Assembly (NCBI GenBank): GCA_934792465.1
Contig: CAKVOK010000015.1
Location: 1-64,000 of the forward strand
Source of the DNA: an uncultured Clostridia bacterium
GTDB lineage: Bacteria > Bacillota > Clostridia > RUG12999
Length of the DNA stretch: 64,000 nucleotides
Reading direction: 5' to 3'
In this document: piece by piece, positions 37,601 through 45,578 of the stretch
How the letters are laid out: every line of letters starts with the position of its first letter
Numbering within the stretch: the first letter of the stretch is position 1
Program-made: the position numbers and the translations under genes
Notes under the pieces: model-generated
Told to the model about the DNA's origin: nothing
Databases searched by the model: none
What the model saw: only the letters and a program-made list of their open reading frames with translations

Positions 37601-38398
37601 GAAGAAAAGAAACAGCTTGCGTATTCGGCGATGCCGAAAGGACATCCGATGCAGGCACTGCTCGACGGCGAGCTTTCAAAATATACCAAAATACCGGGCG
37701 TGCCGACATATATAGTGGAATATGACAAGACGGAAAAAACAATCTCCGATCCCGTATTCCTGGGTTATGCCGGTTCGGAATATTGGGACGCTCATAACTG
37801 GGCATCAATTGCCGTTGATTCCGAGGGCAAGCTGAATGTATTTTTAATCGGACATCATTTTCCGCTTTTATATACAAAAAGCAAAAATCCTGCCGATATA
37901 TCGGAATGGGAGCCTATTGAGGCAATAAGCAGCGGTATTTCCTATGCGTCCATGAATATCGACAAAAACGATACGATATATGCGGTTACGAGAAATTCCA
38001 ATGACGGATATATATTCAATATTTGCCTTGAAAAAAAAGAAAAAGGCGGTCAGTGGGAAGAAAGCAAGATTGTTCAGTATTGGAAACAATATTATATGGT
38101 ATGGAACGATGATATTTATATGGATCCCGAGGACGGAGCGCTGTTTGTTACGTTCAGGAGTAAGGCGAGTTGGATGGAATTGTATGCCGATGAATGGGCG
38201 GCAAAGGATTTCATATTCCCGGAACAGTCGCAGCGCCTTACAGATGTTTCACCTGTAGGCACGGCGAAAGTGCCTGTACGTCAGTATGCCAATGCCGGCA
38301 GCACAATTCGAGGCGAGCATACCGGAGTTGTAAGCTACGACGGCGGAAATACATGGAAACTTGTTACAACGGAAGACTATATACCAAAAAAGAAATAG
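34679..38398 (+). CDS. Large secreted BNR_4 protein with stalk and lectin modules
   Basis: The start is ATG 34679, 4 bases after the previous stop; longer frames from 34520 run inside that gene. 1239 residues: signal peptide (about 1-22), LamG-like module (28-285), a copper-amine-oxidase-N-like stalk domain (about 287-417, with YAPIRYVAEKYGYTVSWENE), a jelly-roll module (430-620, ending VLYLDDIRLEV), and a BNR_4 propeller (about 740-1235). The propeller carries YGYNPKFLPAVTTSHNGFRF, YWDAHNWASIAVDSEGK and GHHFPLLYTKSKNPADISEW. The jelly-roll and propeller are paralogous to those at 16686-19577. Probable polysaccharide lyase or hydrolase of unknown specificity. The stalk domain suggests display through the cell wall. 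Confidence 0.8.
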   Translation: MAKRLLAILLLAVIAASGGIVCAEENAENLTVFRCDDFEDYETGTLCEGSKVYPLEGENAGTGVKRSDGGNFKNVNAEGKGGFALSLNSGINGSMVKTKGTDGRDTNAVQIMRTKGASVSSAKLSLNPFSDISTAHLKYSIDIRNGGKCGNPGEPGYTKAVNNYFGSLTLLGITLNFSDKSIKFGGSMTSNPPVSDKLIERVLPDNGEWFTLIVDIDALSGKAAVYINDRKAGEQTYGGRYKKISGAELSVSMGESKTDENAVYLDNIKIEKSSMTADELERYYADGLFKPLGENAFVMYPGSPKVYFGDSVGYFSEDGSLAPLMSDGKIYAPIRYVAEKYGYTVSWENESAVLKGEKNIEIHIGSLAYTVNGENTLGSAAPIIENNATYVEINDIAMLFDKTAKTDESGLSVIVKGPENVKGLDKLVELYPEASLGFEVEGGWYTQADLTKAANCSVEDLAVTWGVGGRVNQGTSYEMQRYGGIERSTEHVKSGKYSGKWANHHYYPTLMSNGVPTDWTQYNTLSFWVWSDVATGERITVGAVSNPHENYSDYSMGESTVNFLYTQFLVDFTGWKHIEMPLADFKKSTEQTIGFGKVDGLYFYTRAFDYEPYPQTVLYLDDIRLEVLSAEQQKEATVNYRASLDEKDEKLAEPKDYVLDVPDLFRDVSLVDYGYILEYKKAIQNGDTSVQPKLDVIYKQYGIKNDTYKYSDLVVTDKIDIGKEELSMDKVNWNHKFPEVLNQPKNGRIEMQAYFKEARAMYGYNPKFLPAVTTSHNGFRFMFYGNRAIEYADYEGNWHFYDLSAQIDRFCRETLKLDKYTVRDGGFYDETKMRFDKDGDAYAVIMVQGTTTEGGSMVTSILAHSRDNLKSWKFYRLPRPFAKMEILDTHNKDCLNDPPVIMFHNYWSNNDDQTGSFVIPEKQSDGMLVIPEETLYCDKPVICTSQHSGKANFCVTIGNKVFFVYGVCWSEDRSEEKKQLAYSAMPKGHPMQALLDGELSKYTKIPGVPTYIVEYDKTEKTISDPVFLGYAGSEYWDAHNWASIAVDSEGKLNVFLIGHHFPLLYTKSKNPADISEWEPIEAISSGISYASMNIDKNDTIYAVTRNSNDGYIFNICLEKKEKGGQWEESKIVQYWKQYYMVWNDDIYMDPEDGALFVTFRSKASWMELYADEWAAKDFIFPEQSQRLTDVSPVGTAKVPVRQYANAGSTIRGEHTGVVSYDGGNTWKLVTTEDYIPKKK

Positions 38399-38403
38399 TA
38401 TAC

Positions 38404-38500
38404 AGGGGCTGTATAAAAATGCACAGACCGCATAAAGCACTATTTTTTTAAAGCCCCTAAAGAGGGTGCAGCAAAGCGAAAACGTTTTTGCTACACCCTC
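38404..38500 (+). terminator. Two tandem hairpins after the BNR_4 gene
   Basis: AGGGGCT (38404-38410) pairs with AGCCCCT (38452-38458) over an A+T-rich loop with a seven-T run. It is followed by GAGGGTGCAGCAAA (38462-38475) pairing with TTTGCTACACCCTC (38487-38500), one mismatch. The second has the same GGTGTAGCAAAA core as the thrS hairpin. Likely a transcript end or attenuation point before the GH36-like gene. Confidence 0.6.
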
Positions 38501-38523
38501 ACTTTTCAAATACGGAGGAAAAC

Positions 38524-40749
38524 ATGGAAAATTTAAAAAAAGCATTTTCTTTTATAAAAGGAAATATTGAAATAAAACCTTATATATGTGATGAAAAAGG
38601 TAAAAAAATCGACATTGCATATCATGCGGAAGTCAACGAAAAATATTCAACGGTGCACATTTCGTCCGAAAGCAGTCTTTGGCGTGACGACTGGTATATA
38701 AATTATAACGACAATGAAACGATATGCAAGCGTGTAACGGAGAATATATCGGGGAAAACGCTGAAAATCAAAGAATCGGGATTTACGGTTTCGGGGATTG
38801 ATTTCGGAAAAGATACGCATGACGATTATTTTTATCACCCAGAAAACGCAAGAATTTATGAAACACTGACATTTCCGATAGACTATTCGAGAGATAAAGA
38901 CAGCGCAAACAATTCCGAATTTGATGTGCAGGCAGGCACAAAATGGGCGGATGCCGAAGTGGTTTCGGAAAGAATAGGCGCAAGCCCGTATCAGCCGTTT
39001 CCGGCAATTTTAATCGGCAATTACAAATCATGTTACGGTATAGTCCACGGCACGCTGAGTCAGAAAATATTTTTTCATAATTATTTGTTGAAGCATGAAA
39101 ACGGCACAGTTACCCTTGATGTGCTTTCATCATTTAAAGATGTCGGCGCTCTCGAAGCGGAAAACGGCAGAATATTAACAGACGAATGGTATTTCGGCAA
39201 AACAGACCATGCGGAAAATTTTGAAAGAATATTTGAAAATTATACGCCGTATTTGAGAAAACGTCTTGCCGGAGCTGCCGGGAAATCGGAGGCAAACAGA
39301 AAATATGTTTCGTGGGGCTCGTGGAACGACGGAATTTTCCGTAACGTGAGCGAAGAGCTTATTTTGAAGGAAGCAAGGTTTTTGCGGAAAAATTTCCCTA
39401 CGGTAAAATGGATTCAGCTTGATGACGGATATTCGCATATGAAAAAAATCGCACACGGACTCGGTGTTCCGTATGAGGGCGATGCGGGAATAGATTCGGG
39501 AAAATTCCCTCACGGATTGAGATATTATACGGATGAAATAAGAAAACTCGGATTGCACCCGTCAATCTGGGTCGGCGGATTTTGTCCGTGCGATACGCCG
39601 ATATACAAAGAGCACCCGGAATGGTTTATAGATTATACATACAGGATAAGCACAACACAGCCGCTTGACGTCAGCATAGACGAAGTGCGTGAATACATGA
39701 AAAATGCTATTAAAAAACTGGTGCTTGAATACGGTTTTGACGGAGTTAAACACGATTTCTGGAGCTATGCATTCGAGGACAGTCACGATTTGTATAAAAA
39801 CAGGAACCGTTCAGGATATGAAAACAGGCGGTGGTGGCTGCGTACAATACGTGACTGTATTCCGGAGGACGGATATTTGCAGACAGGCTGCGACCTCGTT
39901 ATGGCAAATCCGTTTTTAAGCGAATTTTTTACAAATTACCGCTACGGTATAGATATTTCCGGCGGCAATTGGGAATATGTGAAAACAAGTATGCAATGGG
40001 GTGCGGTATGCTTTGCAACGCATACGGGAGATTTGTTTGCACCGAACAGCGATTCGATAGGACTTTTGCCGTCCCTTTCCGAAACGGAAGCTATGTTCTG
40101 CATAAATTATTGCATGACCACACATTCGCTTGTGGAGATTGCCGGTAAGCTCAGCGAATCCAAAGACGAAAACAGGCTGAAAAATCTGAAAAAAGCCGTC
40201 TGCAATCCGAACAACGGTCAGGATGTGTATTTTGTGGGTTTCGACTATCGCCGCAGCGGACGTTCGATTCCGCAGATTATGTATTTTAAGACGCCGCATT
40301 TTTCGTGTAAAGAAAATGCAGCCTGTATACCTGTGAGAACTGTGGGATTTTTCAATATTGATGAAGAAAAAAAGACGTTTACGGTGAAACTTTCGGATAT
40401 GGGACTTTCTGATGGAAAATATATTGCAACGGACGTATGGAGCGGAGAAAGCTTTGAATTTAAAACCGAATTTTCGGTTTCTGCGGAAGCGCACGGAAGC
40501 CGTTTGATTGCCGTAAGCCGCTGCGAGGGAATACAGCTGCTTGACGCAAACGTAAGAATTTTGTCTGCCGAATCAAACGAAAATTCGATTACGTTTGAAA
40601 CGGATTATGCTTCCGACGATGCGGAACTTCTGTTTAACAGAGCACCGAAAAAGCTGCTGTTTGACGGTGAAATACTGCCGTGCATAATAACCGGCGGCAA
40701 AGCAGAATGCAGGCACCTCGGCAAAGGTACGGTAATTGCGGAATTTTAA
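38524..40749 (+). CDS. GH36-like alpha-galactosidase, cytoplasmic
   Basis: The start is ATG 38524 with GGAGG (741 residues); the in-frame ATG at 38488 lacks a site. No signal peptide, so it acts on imported oligosaccharides. KWIQLDDGYSHMKK and LHPSIWVGGFCPC are clan GH-D TIM-barrel blocks. FDGVKHDFWSYAFE carries the presumed nucleophile Asp, and TNYRYGIDISGGNW the likely acid/base region. An N-terminal beta-supersandwich and a C-terminal beta domain flank the barrel, as in GH36 and melibiase-like enzymes. Members hydrolyse alpha-galactosides or alpha-N-acetylgalactosaminides. It would remove alpha-linked side residues before or after GH38 trimming. Specificity is uncertain. Confidence 0.8.
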   Translation: MENLKKAFSFIKGNIEIKPYICDEKGKKIDIAYHAEVNEKYSTVHISSESSLWRDDWYINYNDNETICKRVTENISGKTLKIKESGFTVSGIDFGKDTHDDYFYHPENARIYETLTFPIDYSRDKDSANNSEFDVQAGTKWADAEVVSERIGASPYQPFPAILIGNYKSCYGIVHGTLSQKIFFHNYLLKHENGTVTLDVLSSFKDVGALEAENGRILTDEWYFGKTDHAENFERIFENYTPYLRKRLAGAAGKSEANRKYVSWGSWNDGIFRNVSEELILKEARFLRKNFPTVKWIQLDDGYSHMKKIAHGLGVPYEGDAGIDSGKFPHGLRYYTDEIRKLGLHPSIWVGGFCPCDTPIYKEHPEWFIDYTYRISTTQPLDVSIDEVREYMKNAIKKLVLEYGFDGVKHDFWSYAFEDSHDLYKNRNRSGYENRRWWLRTIRDCIPEDGYLQTGCDLVMANPFLSEFFTNYRYGIDISGGNWEYVKTSMQWGAVCFATHTGDLFAPNSDSIGLLPSLSETEAMFCINYCMTTHSLVEIAGKLSESKDENRLKNLKKAVCNPNNGQDVYFVGFDYRRSGRSIPQIMYFKTPHFSCKENAACIPVRTVGFFNIDEEKKTFTVKLSDMGLSDGKYIATDVWSGESFEFKTEFSVSAEAHGSRLIAVSRCEGIQLLDANVRILSAESNENSITFETDYASDDAELLFNRAPKKLLFDGEILPCIITGGKAECRHLGKGTVIAEF

Positions 40750-40762
40750 TTAAAAAAGAGTA

Positions 40763-40791
40763 TTTACAATTTTCGTATTTTATGCTATACT
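40763..40791 (+). promoter_or_regulatory. Promoter of the GNAT-like acyltransferase gene
   Basis: TTTACA (40763-40768), 17-base spacer, TATACT (40786-40791), 35 bases before the start codon. It makes this gene separately transcribed from GH36. Confidence 0.75.
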
Positions 40792-40825
40792 ATATTTACA
40801 ATATGACAGAATGGAGATTAACATT

Positions 40826-41707
40826 ATGATACGTTCTTTTTGCAATGAAATGGAGTTTCCGAAAGAAGCGGAGGAAATTTTTTCGGAAACATATGATAAG
40901 CTGCTTGCCGATAAAAATTCATTAAGCAGAATATATGAAATTATGGATTCGTATTTTATGGGCAGCGACGATTCGCACGTGGCGGCACTGGAAGAAATCG
41001 CCGACAAGCTCGGCGTACATAAATATACGCTTAATATGGTGTTTTTGATTATGTCGGCAAAGCCGCTTAAATATATGTATTATATAAAAGGGTATTCGGA
41101 CGAGGTTTATCATAATACCATGAAAGATTTGCGTTATAAGCTTGATGAATGTTTTAAACGTCATGGTGTGTGGGGAACATACGAGCTTGAATGGTATCGT
41201 TTTTTCATGAAATGCGGTATATTTGCGCTCGGACGTATGCAGTTTCAGCCTATGGTTTCGGAAGAAGATTACGGAGATTATACAAAGAAAGGCGATACGG
41301 TCTATGTATGCCATATCCCGTCGGGTTCATCGCTTAAAATCGAGGATGTTTACGATTCCCTGGACAAGGCATATGAATTTTTCGGCGGCGAGGGTGAAAT
41401 GACGTTCAGGTGTACTTCGTGGCTTTTTTATCCGCCGCAGTATGAGATGTACAAACCAGGTTCAAACCTGCGCAATTTCTATGATATATGGGAAATGAGC
41501 GCTTCCGATACTACCAATTCAAATTTTTGGAGAGTGTTTTACAAAGAGCCCGATGCGGAACTGTCGGAAATTGTTCCGAAAACAAGTCTTGAAAAGAGCT
41601 TGCTGGAGCATATGAAAAACGGCGGTACAATGGGATATGCAAGGGGATATTTGAAATATTGCCCGAAATATCACGGGAAAATGAATCACGGGAAAGTAAA
41701 GGAATAG
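40826..41707 (+). CDS. GNAT-like acyltransferase-domain protein (NAT_N / GNAT_C type)
   Basis: 293 residues from ATG 40826, with GGAG 10 bases upstream; the ATG at 40811 overlaps that site. No signal peptide. The N-terminal half is helical (HVAALEEIADKLGVHKYTLN). The C-terminal half has VCHIPSGSSLKIEDVYDSLDKAYEFFG and FRCTSWLFYPPQYEMYKPGSNLRNF, the pattern of the two-domain GNAT_C acyltransferase-like proteins often found in Gram-positive glycoside-degradation loci. The true substrate of this family is not established to my knowledge; acetylation or deacylation of a sugar is a guess from context. Its own promoter precedes it and a bidirectional terminator follows. Confidence 0.7.
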   Translation: MIRSFCNEMEFPKEAEEIFSETYDKLLADKNSLSRIYEIMDSYFMGSDDSHVAALEEIADKLGVHKYTLNMVFLIMSAKPLKYMYYIKGYSDEVYHNTMKDLRYKLDECFKRHGVWGTYELEWYRFFMKCGIFALGRMQFQPMVSEEDYGDYTKKGDTVYVCHIPSGSSLKIEDVYDSLDKAYEFFGGEGEMTFRCTSWLFYPPQYEMYKPGSNLRNFYDIWEMSASDTTNSNFWRVFYKEPDAELSEIVPKTSLEKSLLEHMKNGGTMGYARGYLKYCPKYHGKMNHGKVKE

Positions 41708-41719
41708 CTTTATAAAAGT

Positions 41720-41759
41720 AAAGGCGGCTGCGAAAACAGACTGTTTCGCTGCCGCTTTT
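41720..41759. terminator. Bidirectional terminator between convergent genes
   Basis: AAAGGCGGCTGCGAAAACA pairs with TGTTTCGCTGCCGCTTTT with one mismatch and one bulge, with A and T tracts on both flanks. It serves the acyltransferase gene on the plus strand and the histidine kinase gene on the minus strand. Confidence 0.85.
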
Positions 41760-41763
41760 AAGT

Positions 41764-43440
41764 TTAATTTTCAATCGGAATCTTTACCGAAATTTTAATA
41801 TACTTGTTCTCCGCACCCGAAAGCTGTATGCCGTATTCATTGCCGTACATAAGCTTAATGCGTGAATTTATATTGTGTATGCCGATATGGCTCGACGTAG
41901 GCGTTGTGTAGGTATCGGCGGAAATCGGTTCGGCAAGCGATTTGTTCAGGCGATTCTGTTTCTCGGACGGCATGCCTATACCGTTATCCATTATAATACA
42001 GTTTATGTGATCGTCGGAAGCATATATTTTTACATAAATTATGAGCTTGCGTGCAAATAAATTATTATGCTTTACGGAGTTTTCGGCTATAGGCTGAAGC
42101 AGCATATGCAGAATCTTGCAGTCAGCAAGCTTCTCGTCCGCATTTATATGGTAGTTGAATCTGCCGGGATAGCGTATTTTTATTATGCTGAAATAATTTT
42201 CGAGCAACTCAACCTCGTCATTCACTGTCGTATACGGCTGTTCCGTAATCGTATAGCGCAGAATCTTCGAAAGAACGTTTGTAATATCCGCAATAGGCTC
42301 AACATCGTTCAGATATGCCAGTGAGGATATGCAGTCGAGAGTATTATACAGAAAATGCGGATTTATCTGCGCTTTCAGTGCATAGAATTTATATGCCTTG
42401 CTTTCGATTTCTTTTTCGTATATCGTCTGCTGATTTTTGAAAATCTGCCGTATCAGCTCGCGGTTTTTGCTGACCATTCGTGATATATACTTGGCTATTT
42501 TATCAAATTCGTAGCTTGTCTGCTGCGGTATCTCAACGGTTTTGTTCAATATTATGTATTCGCTTAGAAAATCGGAAATCTGGTTAATGGGTTTCATTAT
42601 ATATTTTTTGTATATAATCTGGAAAAGAATCAGCAGAGAAAGTATAATGAAAAATGCCTGCACAATGAAAAGCTTGAACAGCGATTGGCGTTCAAACAGA
42701 TTGTTGCCGGAAAATACTTTGCCGCATATTTTCCATTCCGTTCCGCCTATATCGCACGAATAGGTTGATATAACGGAAGCCGGGTTTTTCTGCTGCTTGA
42801 TATATATCGGTTTTCCCTGCGATTTCAATGCAATTTCCACCGACGGACCGTATGCGAAATATCTTGCGTATTCCGGTATGTTTATTTTTGAAACAAGTAC
42901 GGAAATGCCGATAATATAATTTTCCACGCTTTTTGTATTGCTGTATGTTACAGGCTGAGAATTGTATATATAGATTGCTTTGGGATTTTTTTCTTTATCA
43001 TAAAAGAATGTTGTATACGGCTTATCTTTTACGGAATTTCGGTATATCCGAAGTATGTCCGAAATTATATTCTGTTCCGTATCGCTTGTTATTATTTTGT
43101 AATTTTGAGAATTGTCAAATAAAACGCTGTATACGTCCTCTTTGTTAATGTCGCGGAATATGAAAAGATTGTCCAGCATAGACGATTTGTGACCGCTGTC
43201 ATCATCTTTCAGAAGATATACGCTGTCCGAATACAGCCGTTTCTGCATATACTGCATGGAATCTACGGTCGAAGCGATTCTGCCTTGTGTGGATATAACA
43301 TATTCCCTTAATCTGTCCGATTGCTCGCTTTTCTCCTGCTTGGAAAAAAACGCCGTGAAAGCAAGCAAAACAACAAGAAGTATGCAGAAAGACGCTCCGT
43401 AAAAATAAAATACTATCTGATTAATCTTCTTCTTTTTCAT
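41764..43440 (-). CDS. Sensor histidine kinase, YesM/LytS-like
   Basis: The start is ATG 43440, with GAGG 9 bases upstream, overlapping the response regulator stop (43421) by 20 bases. 558 residues: membrane segment at about 10-30 (IVFYFYGASFCILLVVLLAF), an extracellular sensor (about 35-255), a second membrane segment (about 265-285), HAMP, then His_kinase (ALKAQINPHFLYNTLDCIS with the phospho-accepting His) and HATPase (IIMDNGIGMPSEKQNR). It senses an extracellular signal, probably a sugar or a loaded binding protein, and phosphorylates the AraC-type response regulator. In such loci the pair activates the neighbouring transporter and glycosidase genes, here those to the right. Confidence 0.93.
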   Translation of the reverse strand: MKKKKINQIVFYFYGASFCILLVVLLAFTAFFSKQEKSEQSDRLREYVISTQGRIASTVDSMQYMQKRLYSDSVYLLKDDDSGHKSSMLDNLFIFRDINKEDVYSVLFDNSQNYKIITSDTEQNIISDILRIYRNSVKDKPYTTFFYDKEKNPKAIYIYNSQPVTYSNTKSVENYIIGISVLVSKINIPEYARYFAYGPSVEIALKSQGKPIYIKQQKNPASVISTYSCDIGGTEWKICGKVFSGNNLFERQSLFKLFIVQAFFIILSLLILFQIIYKKYIMKPINQISDFLSEYIILNKTVEIPQQTSYEFDKIAKYISRMVSKNRELIRQIFKNQQTIYEKEIESKAYKFYALKAQINPHFLYNTLDCISSLAYLNDVEPIADITNVLSKILRYTITEQPYTTVNDEVELLENYFSIIKIRYPGRFNYHINADEKLADCKILHMLLQPIAENSVKHNNLFARKLIIYVKIYASDDHINCIIMDNGIGMPSEKQNRLNKSLAEPISADTYTTPTSSHIGIHNINSRIKLMYGNEYGIQLSGAENKYIKISVKIPIEN

Positions 43441-44194
43441 TGTAGCCATCCTCGCTGATTCCATGATTTTTTCTGTATAAATAAGGAGTTACACCGAAAT
43501 GCTTTTTAAATGCTTTGCAGAAATGTGTGTAGTCGTAATGCAGAAATGCGGCAATATCACTTATTTTCATGTCGCTCTTTGAGAGCATATCGAGCGCCTT
43601 GTTCATTTTAAGCGAAATTATATACGCCGAAAAGCTGCAATTGAAATATTTTTGAAACAGCTGACAGCAATACGAAGTGTTAAGCCCGAACATATCGGCA
43701 GTTTCGGAGAGAGTAAGCTGCTCCATATAATTGTTATCTATAAATTCAATCATCTGTCTGAAACCTGCGTTCGAAATCTTGAATTTTGCGGACGGCACAT
43801 CGTTGCTCAAAGAATTGTTTTTTTCAAATATGTTCTGAAGCTTTGACAAAATACGGTCGCAGTCCTGCGCCGATACGGGTTTCAGCATATAGTCAACAAC
43901 ACCGTGGCGTATTGCCTTTTGAGCAAAATCGAAGCTGCTGTATCCGCTGATTATTACAAAAAGTGCCTTAAGTCCTCGTTTTTTTGCGTGTTCTATGACG
44001 TCGAAGCCGTCCAAATCACACATGGATATGTCTGTAAATATGACATCGGGATTCAGCTTTACCATCGCATGAAGCGCCTCGGAAGAATTTGTCGTGGAAT
44101 ACACAAGCTTAAACGAATATTTTTCCCACGGGAATATTTTTTCGAGCTTAAGAAGCGTCATATAATCATCGTCTATTAGCATTACCGTATGCAT
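43421..44194 (-). CDS. AraC-type response regulator, YesN-like
   Basis: 257 residues. The receiver domain (1-120) has IDDDYMTL for magnesium, DVIFTDISMCDLDGF with the phospho-Asp, and YMLKPVSAQD with the conserved Lys. The AraC helix-turn-helix pair is at about 150-250 (TLSETADMFGLNTSYCCQLFQKYF; ISDIAAFLHYDYTHFCKAFKKHFGVTP). First gene of the two-component operon, divergent from the Ig-like protein gene at 44373. It probably activates the second half of the glycan locus on phosphorylation by the kinase. Confidence 0.95.
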   Translation of the reverse strand: MHTVMLIDDDYMTLLKLEKIFPWEKYSFKLVYSTTNSSEALHAMVKLNPDVIFTDISMCDLDGFDVIEHAKKRGLKALFVIISGYSSFDFAQKAIRHGVVDYMLKPVSAQDCDRILSKLQNIFEKNNSLSNDVPSAKFKISNAGFRQMIEFIDNNYMEQLTLSETADMFGLNTSYCCQLFQKYFNCSFSAYIISLKMNKALDMLSKSDMKISDIAAFLHYDYTHFCKAFKKHFGVTPYLYRKNHGISEDGYNEKEED

Positions 44195-44226
44195 AATGTT
44201 TAGTCACCTCACCTTTTTCTAAGTAT

Positions 44227-44255
44227 AGTATATCATTTTATTTCACAATAGTCAA
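44227..44255 (-). promoter_or_regulatory. Promoter of the two-component operon
   Basis: Minus strand TTGACT (44250-44255), 17-base spacer, TATACT (44227-44232). A second overlapping AGTATA copy lies at 44222-44227. Confidence 0.75.
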
Positions 44256-44307
44256 TGGAAAAAAATCAAAACAACTAAAAGTATGACACAATTATAAATC
44301 CAGCACA

Positions 44308-44337
44308 TTGAACAAAGGTATGGGTTTGTGATAAAAT
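44308..44337 (+). promoter_or_regulatory. Candidate promoter of the right-hand glycan operon
   Basis: TTGAAC (44308-44313), 18-base spacer, TAAAAT (44332-44337), 35 bases before the start at 44373. It is weaker than consensus, in keeping with activation by the divergent response regulator. Confidence 0.5.
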
Positions 44338-44372
44338 ATAGATGCATTAAAAAATTATGAGGTGGTAAAAGC

Positions 44373-45503
44373 ATGAAGAAAAAATTAAAAGCAGCAATTT
44401 TGATTGCACTTGCGGTTTTCCAAACAGGCGTATACGCAGACGCTGACGCACCGCTTGTTTCGGAGCGAGTGATTTCCGTTACGCCCTCCAATGAGGAAAT
44501 CGGGATTGACGCTCAAAACTGTGAAATGGTTGTGACATATGCCGGCAACGTAGAAGCGGCGGATAAAACCGTACTTGTAAACGGTTCGGACGCATATACG
44601 GAAAGCGTAGCTTCCGAATCGGATAAGCTTGCGATTAAATTCAAGGATTTAAAAGAAGGCACAAGATATAAGGTATCTGTTGACGGAACGGACGGAAACG
44701 ACATTACAACGTTTTTCACAACGGGTTTTTCCGATTTGAGATATTCCGCAAAATACGAAAAAGGCAGTTATACCGATTTTTACGGAAAACACGGCATAGG
44801 GACGGCGACTGTTACTAATAACAAATTCACTTTTTCCACAACAAACGAAAAAAGAAAAAAAGGCTGTTACGTTATGTCGCAGGTGCTGAATATTTCGGCA
44901 GATGAAAATCCGAAGATGGTAATCGGGCTAAGTTCCGAAAAGGCGGTTACGCTGAATGTGGCTTTCAACAAAACAGGTGATGATAAAGGTTTTAACGACA
45001 GCTTTGTAATTCAGCTTTCCGGCGGCGAAGAAGAAATCACAATAGATACAAAAGAAAACGAAAACTGGACGGAAACGATAACGCAGCTGATGCTCGAACA
45101 GGCAGAACCGATTATAAATACGATTAATATATCGCATATATATTTACTTTCCGATACTATGATAGGAACATATACGGGAACCCTCGATATATATGAAAAT
45201 TTCGGAACGCCGGACGAAAACATAGTAACGGACAAAGCACTGAACGGAGGGAAAGTAACGGTTTCTCTGGGTGCAATGAAAAGTGTGGACGAAAAAGGTG
45301 CGTTTTTGGTTGCGGTATATTTCAATAACGGAAAAATGGAAAACGGCGTTTGCAAATATATAGACTTGTCGGACGGAGAAACCTCCGAGCCTGCGACGGT
45401 CGAGCTTGATACGCAGCCCGGCGGATATGTAAAAGCCTTTTTAAGACGGGGAATTAAAAATATAACAGCTCTTGCTCCGTCCGTATCGACGGCACAGAAT
45501 TGA
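44373..45503 (+). CDS. Secreted protein with SbsA-like Ig domain and binding module
   Basis: 376 residues with a signal peptide (about 1-22). Residues about 27-115 match the SbsA-type Ig domain (RVISVTPSNEEIGIDAQNCE, LKEGTRYKVSVDG). Residues about 120-270 form a beta module with a W-x-E/G-T-I segment (ENENWTETITQLM), related to modules in the proteins at 45579 and 50838. The C-terminus (GGYVKAFLRRGIKNITALAP) is a short version of the KAFLWDS-type end domain. No catalytic motif, so a likely glycan-binding surface protein. It heads the right-hand operon, just after the divergent regulator promoters. Confidence 0.8.
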   Translation: MKKKLKAAILIALAVFQTGVYADADAPLVSERVISVTPSNEEIGIDAQNCEMVVTYAGNVEAADKTVLVNGSDAYTESVASESDKLAIKFKDLKEGTRYKVSVDGTDGNDITTFFTTGFSDLRYSAKYEKGSYTDFYGKHGIGTATVTNNKFTFSTTNEKRKKGCYVMSQVLNISADENPKMVIGLSSEKAVTLNVAFNKTGDDKGFNDSFVIQLSGGEEEITIDTKENENWTETITQLMLEQAEPIINTINISHIYLLSDTMIGTYTGTLDIYENFGTPDENIVTDKALNGGKVTVSLGAMKSVDEKGAFLVAVYFNNGKMENGVCKYIDLSDGETSEPATVELDTQPGGYVKAFLRRGIKNITALAPSVSTAQN

Positions 45504-45578
45504 AAAAATATGCACCTACAGATTATCAGCCCACGATAGTTTGGTACGGTTTTAATAAAATTATGTGGGAGGAAAGGC

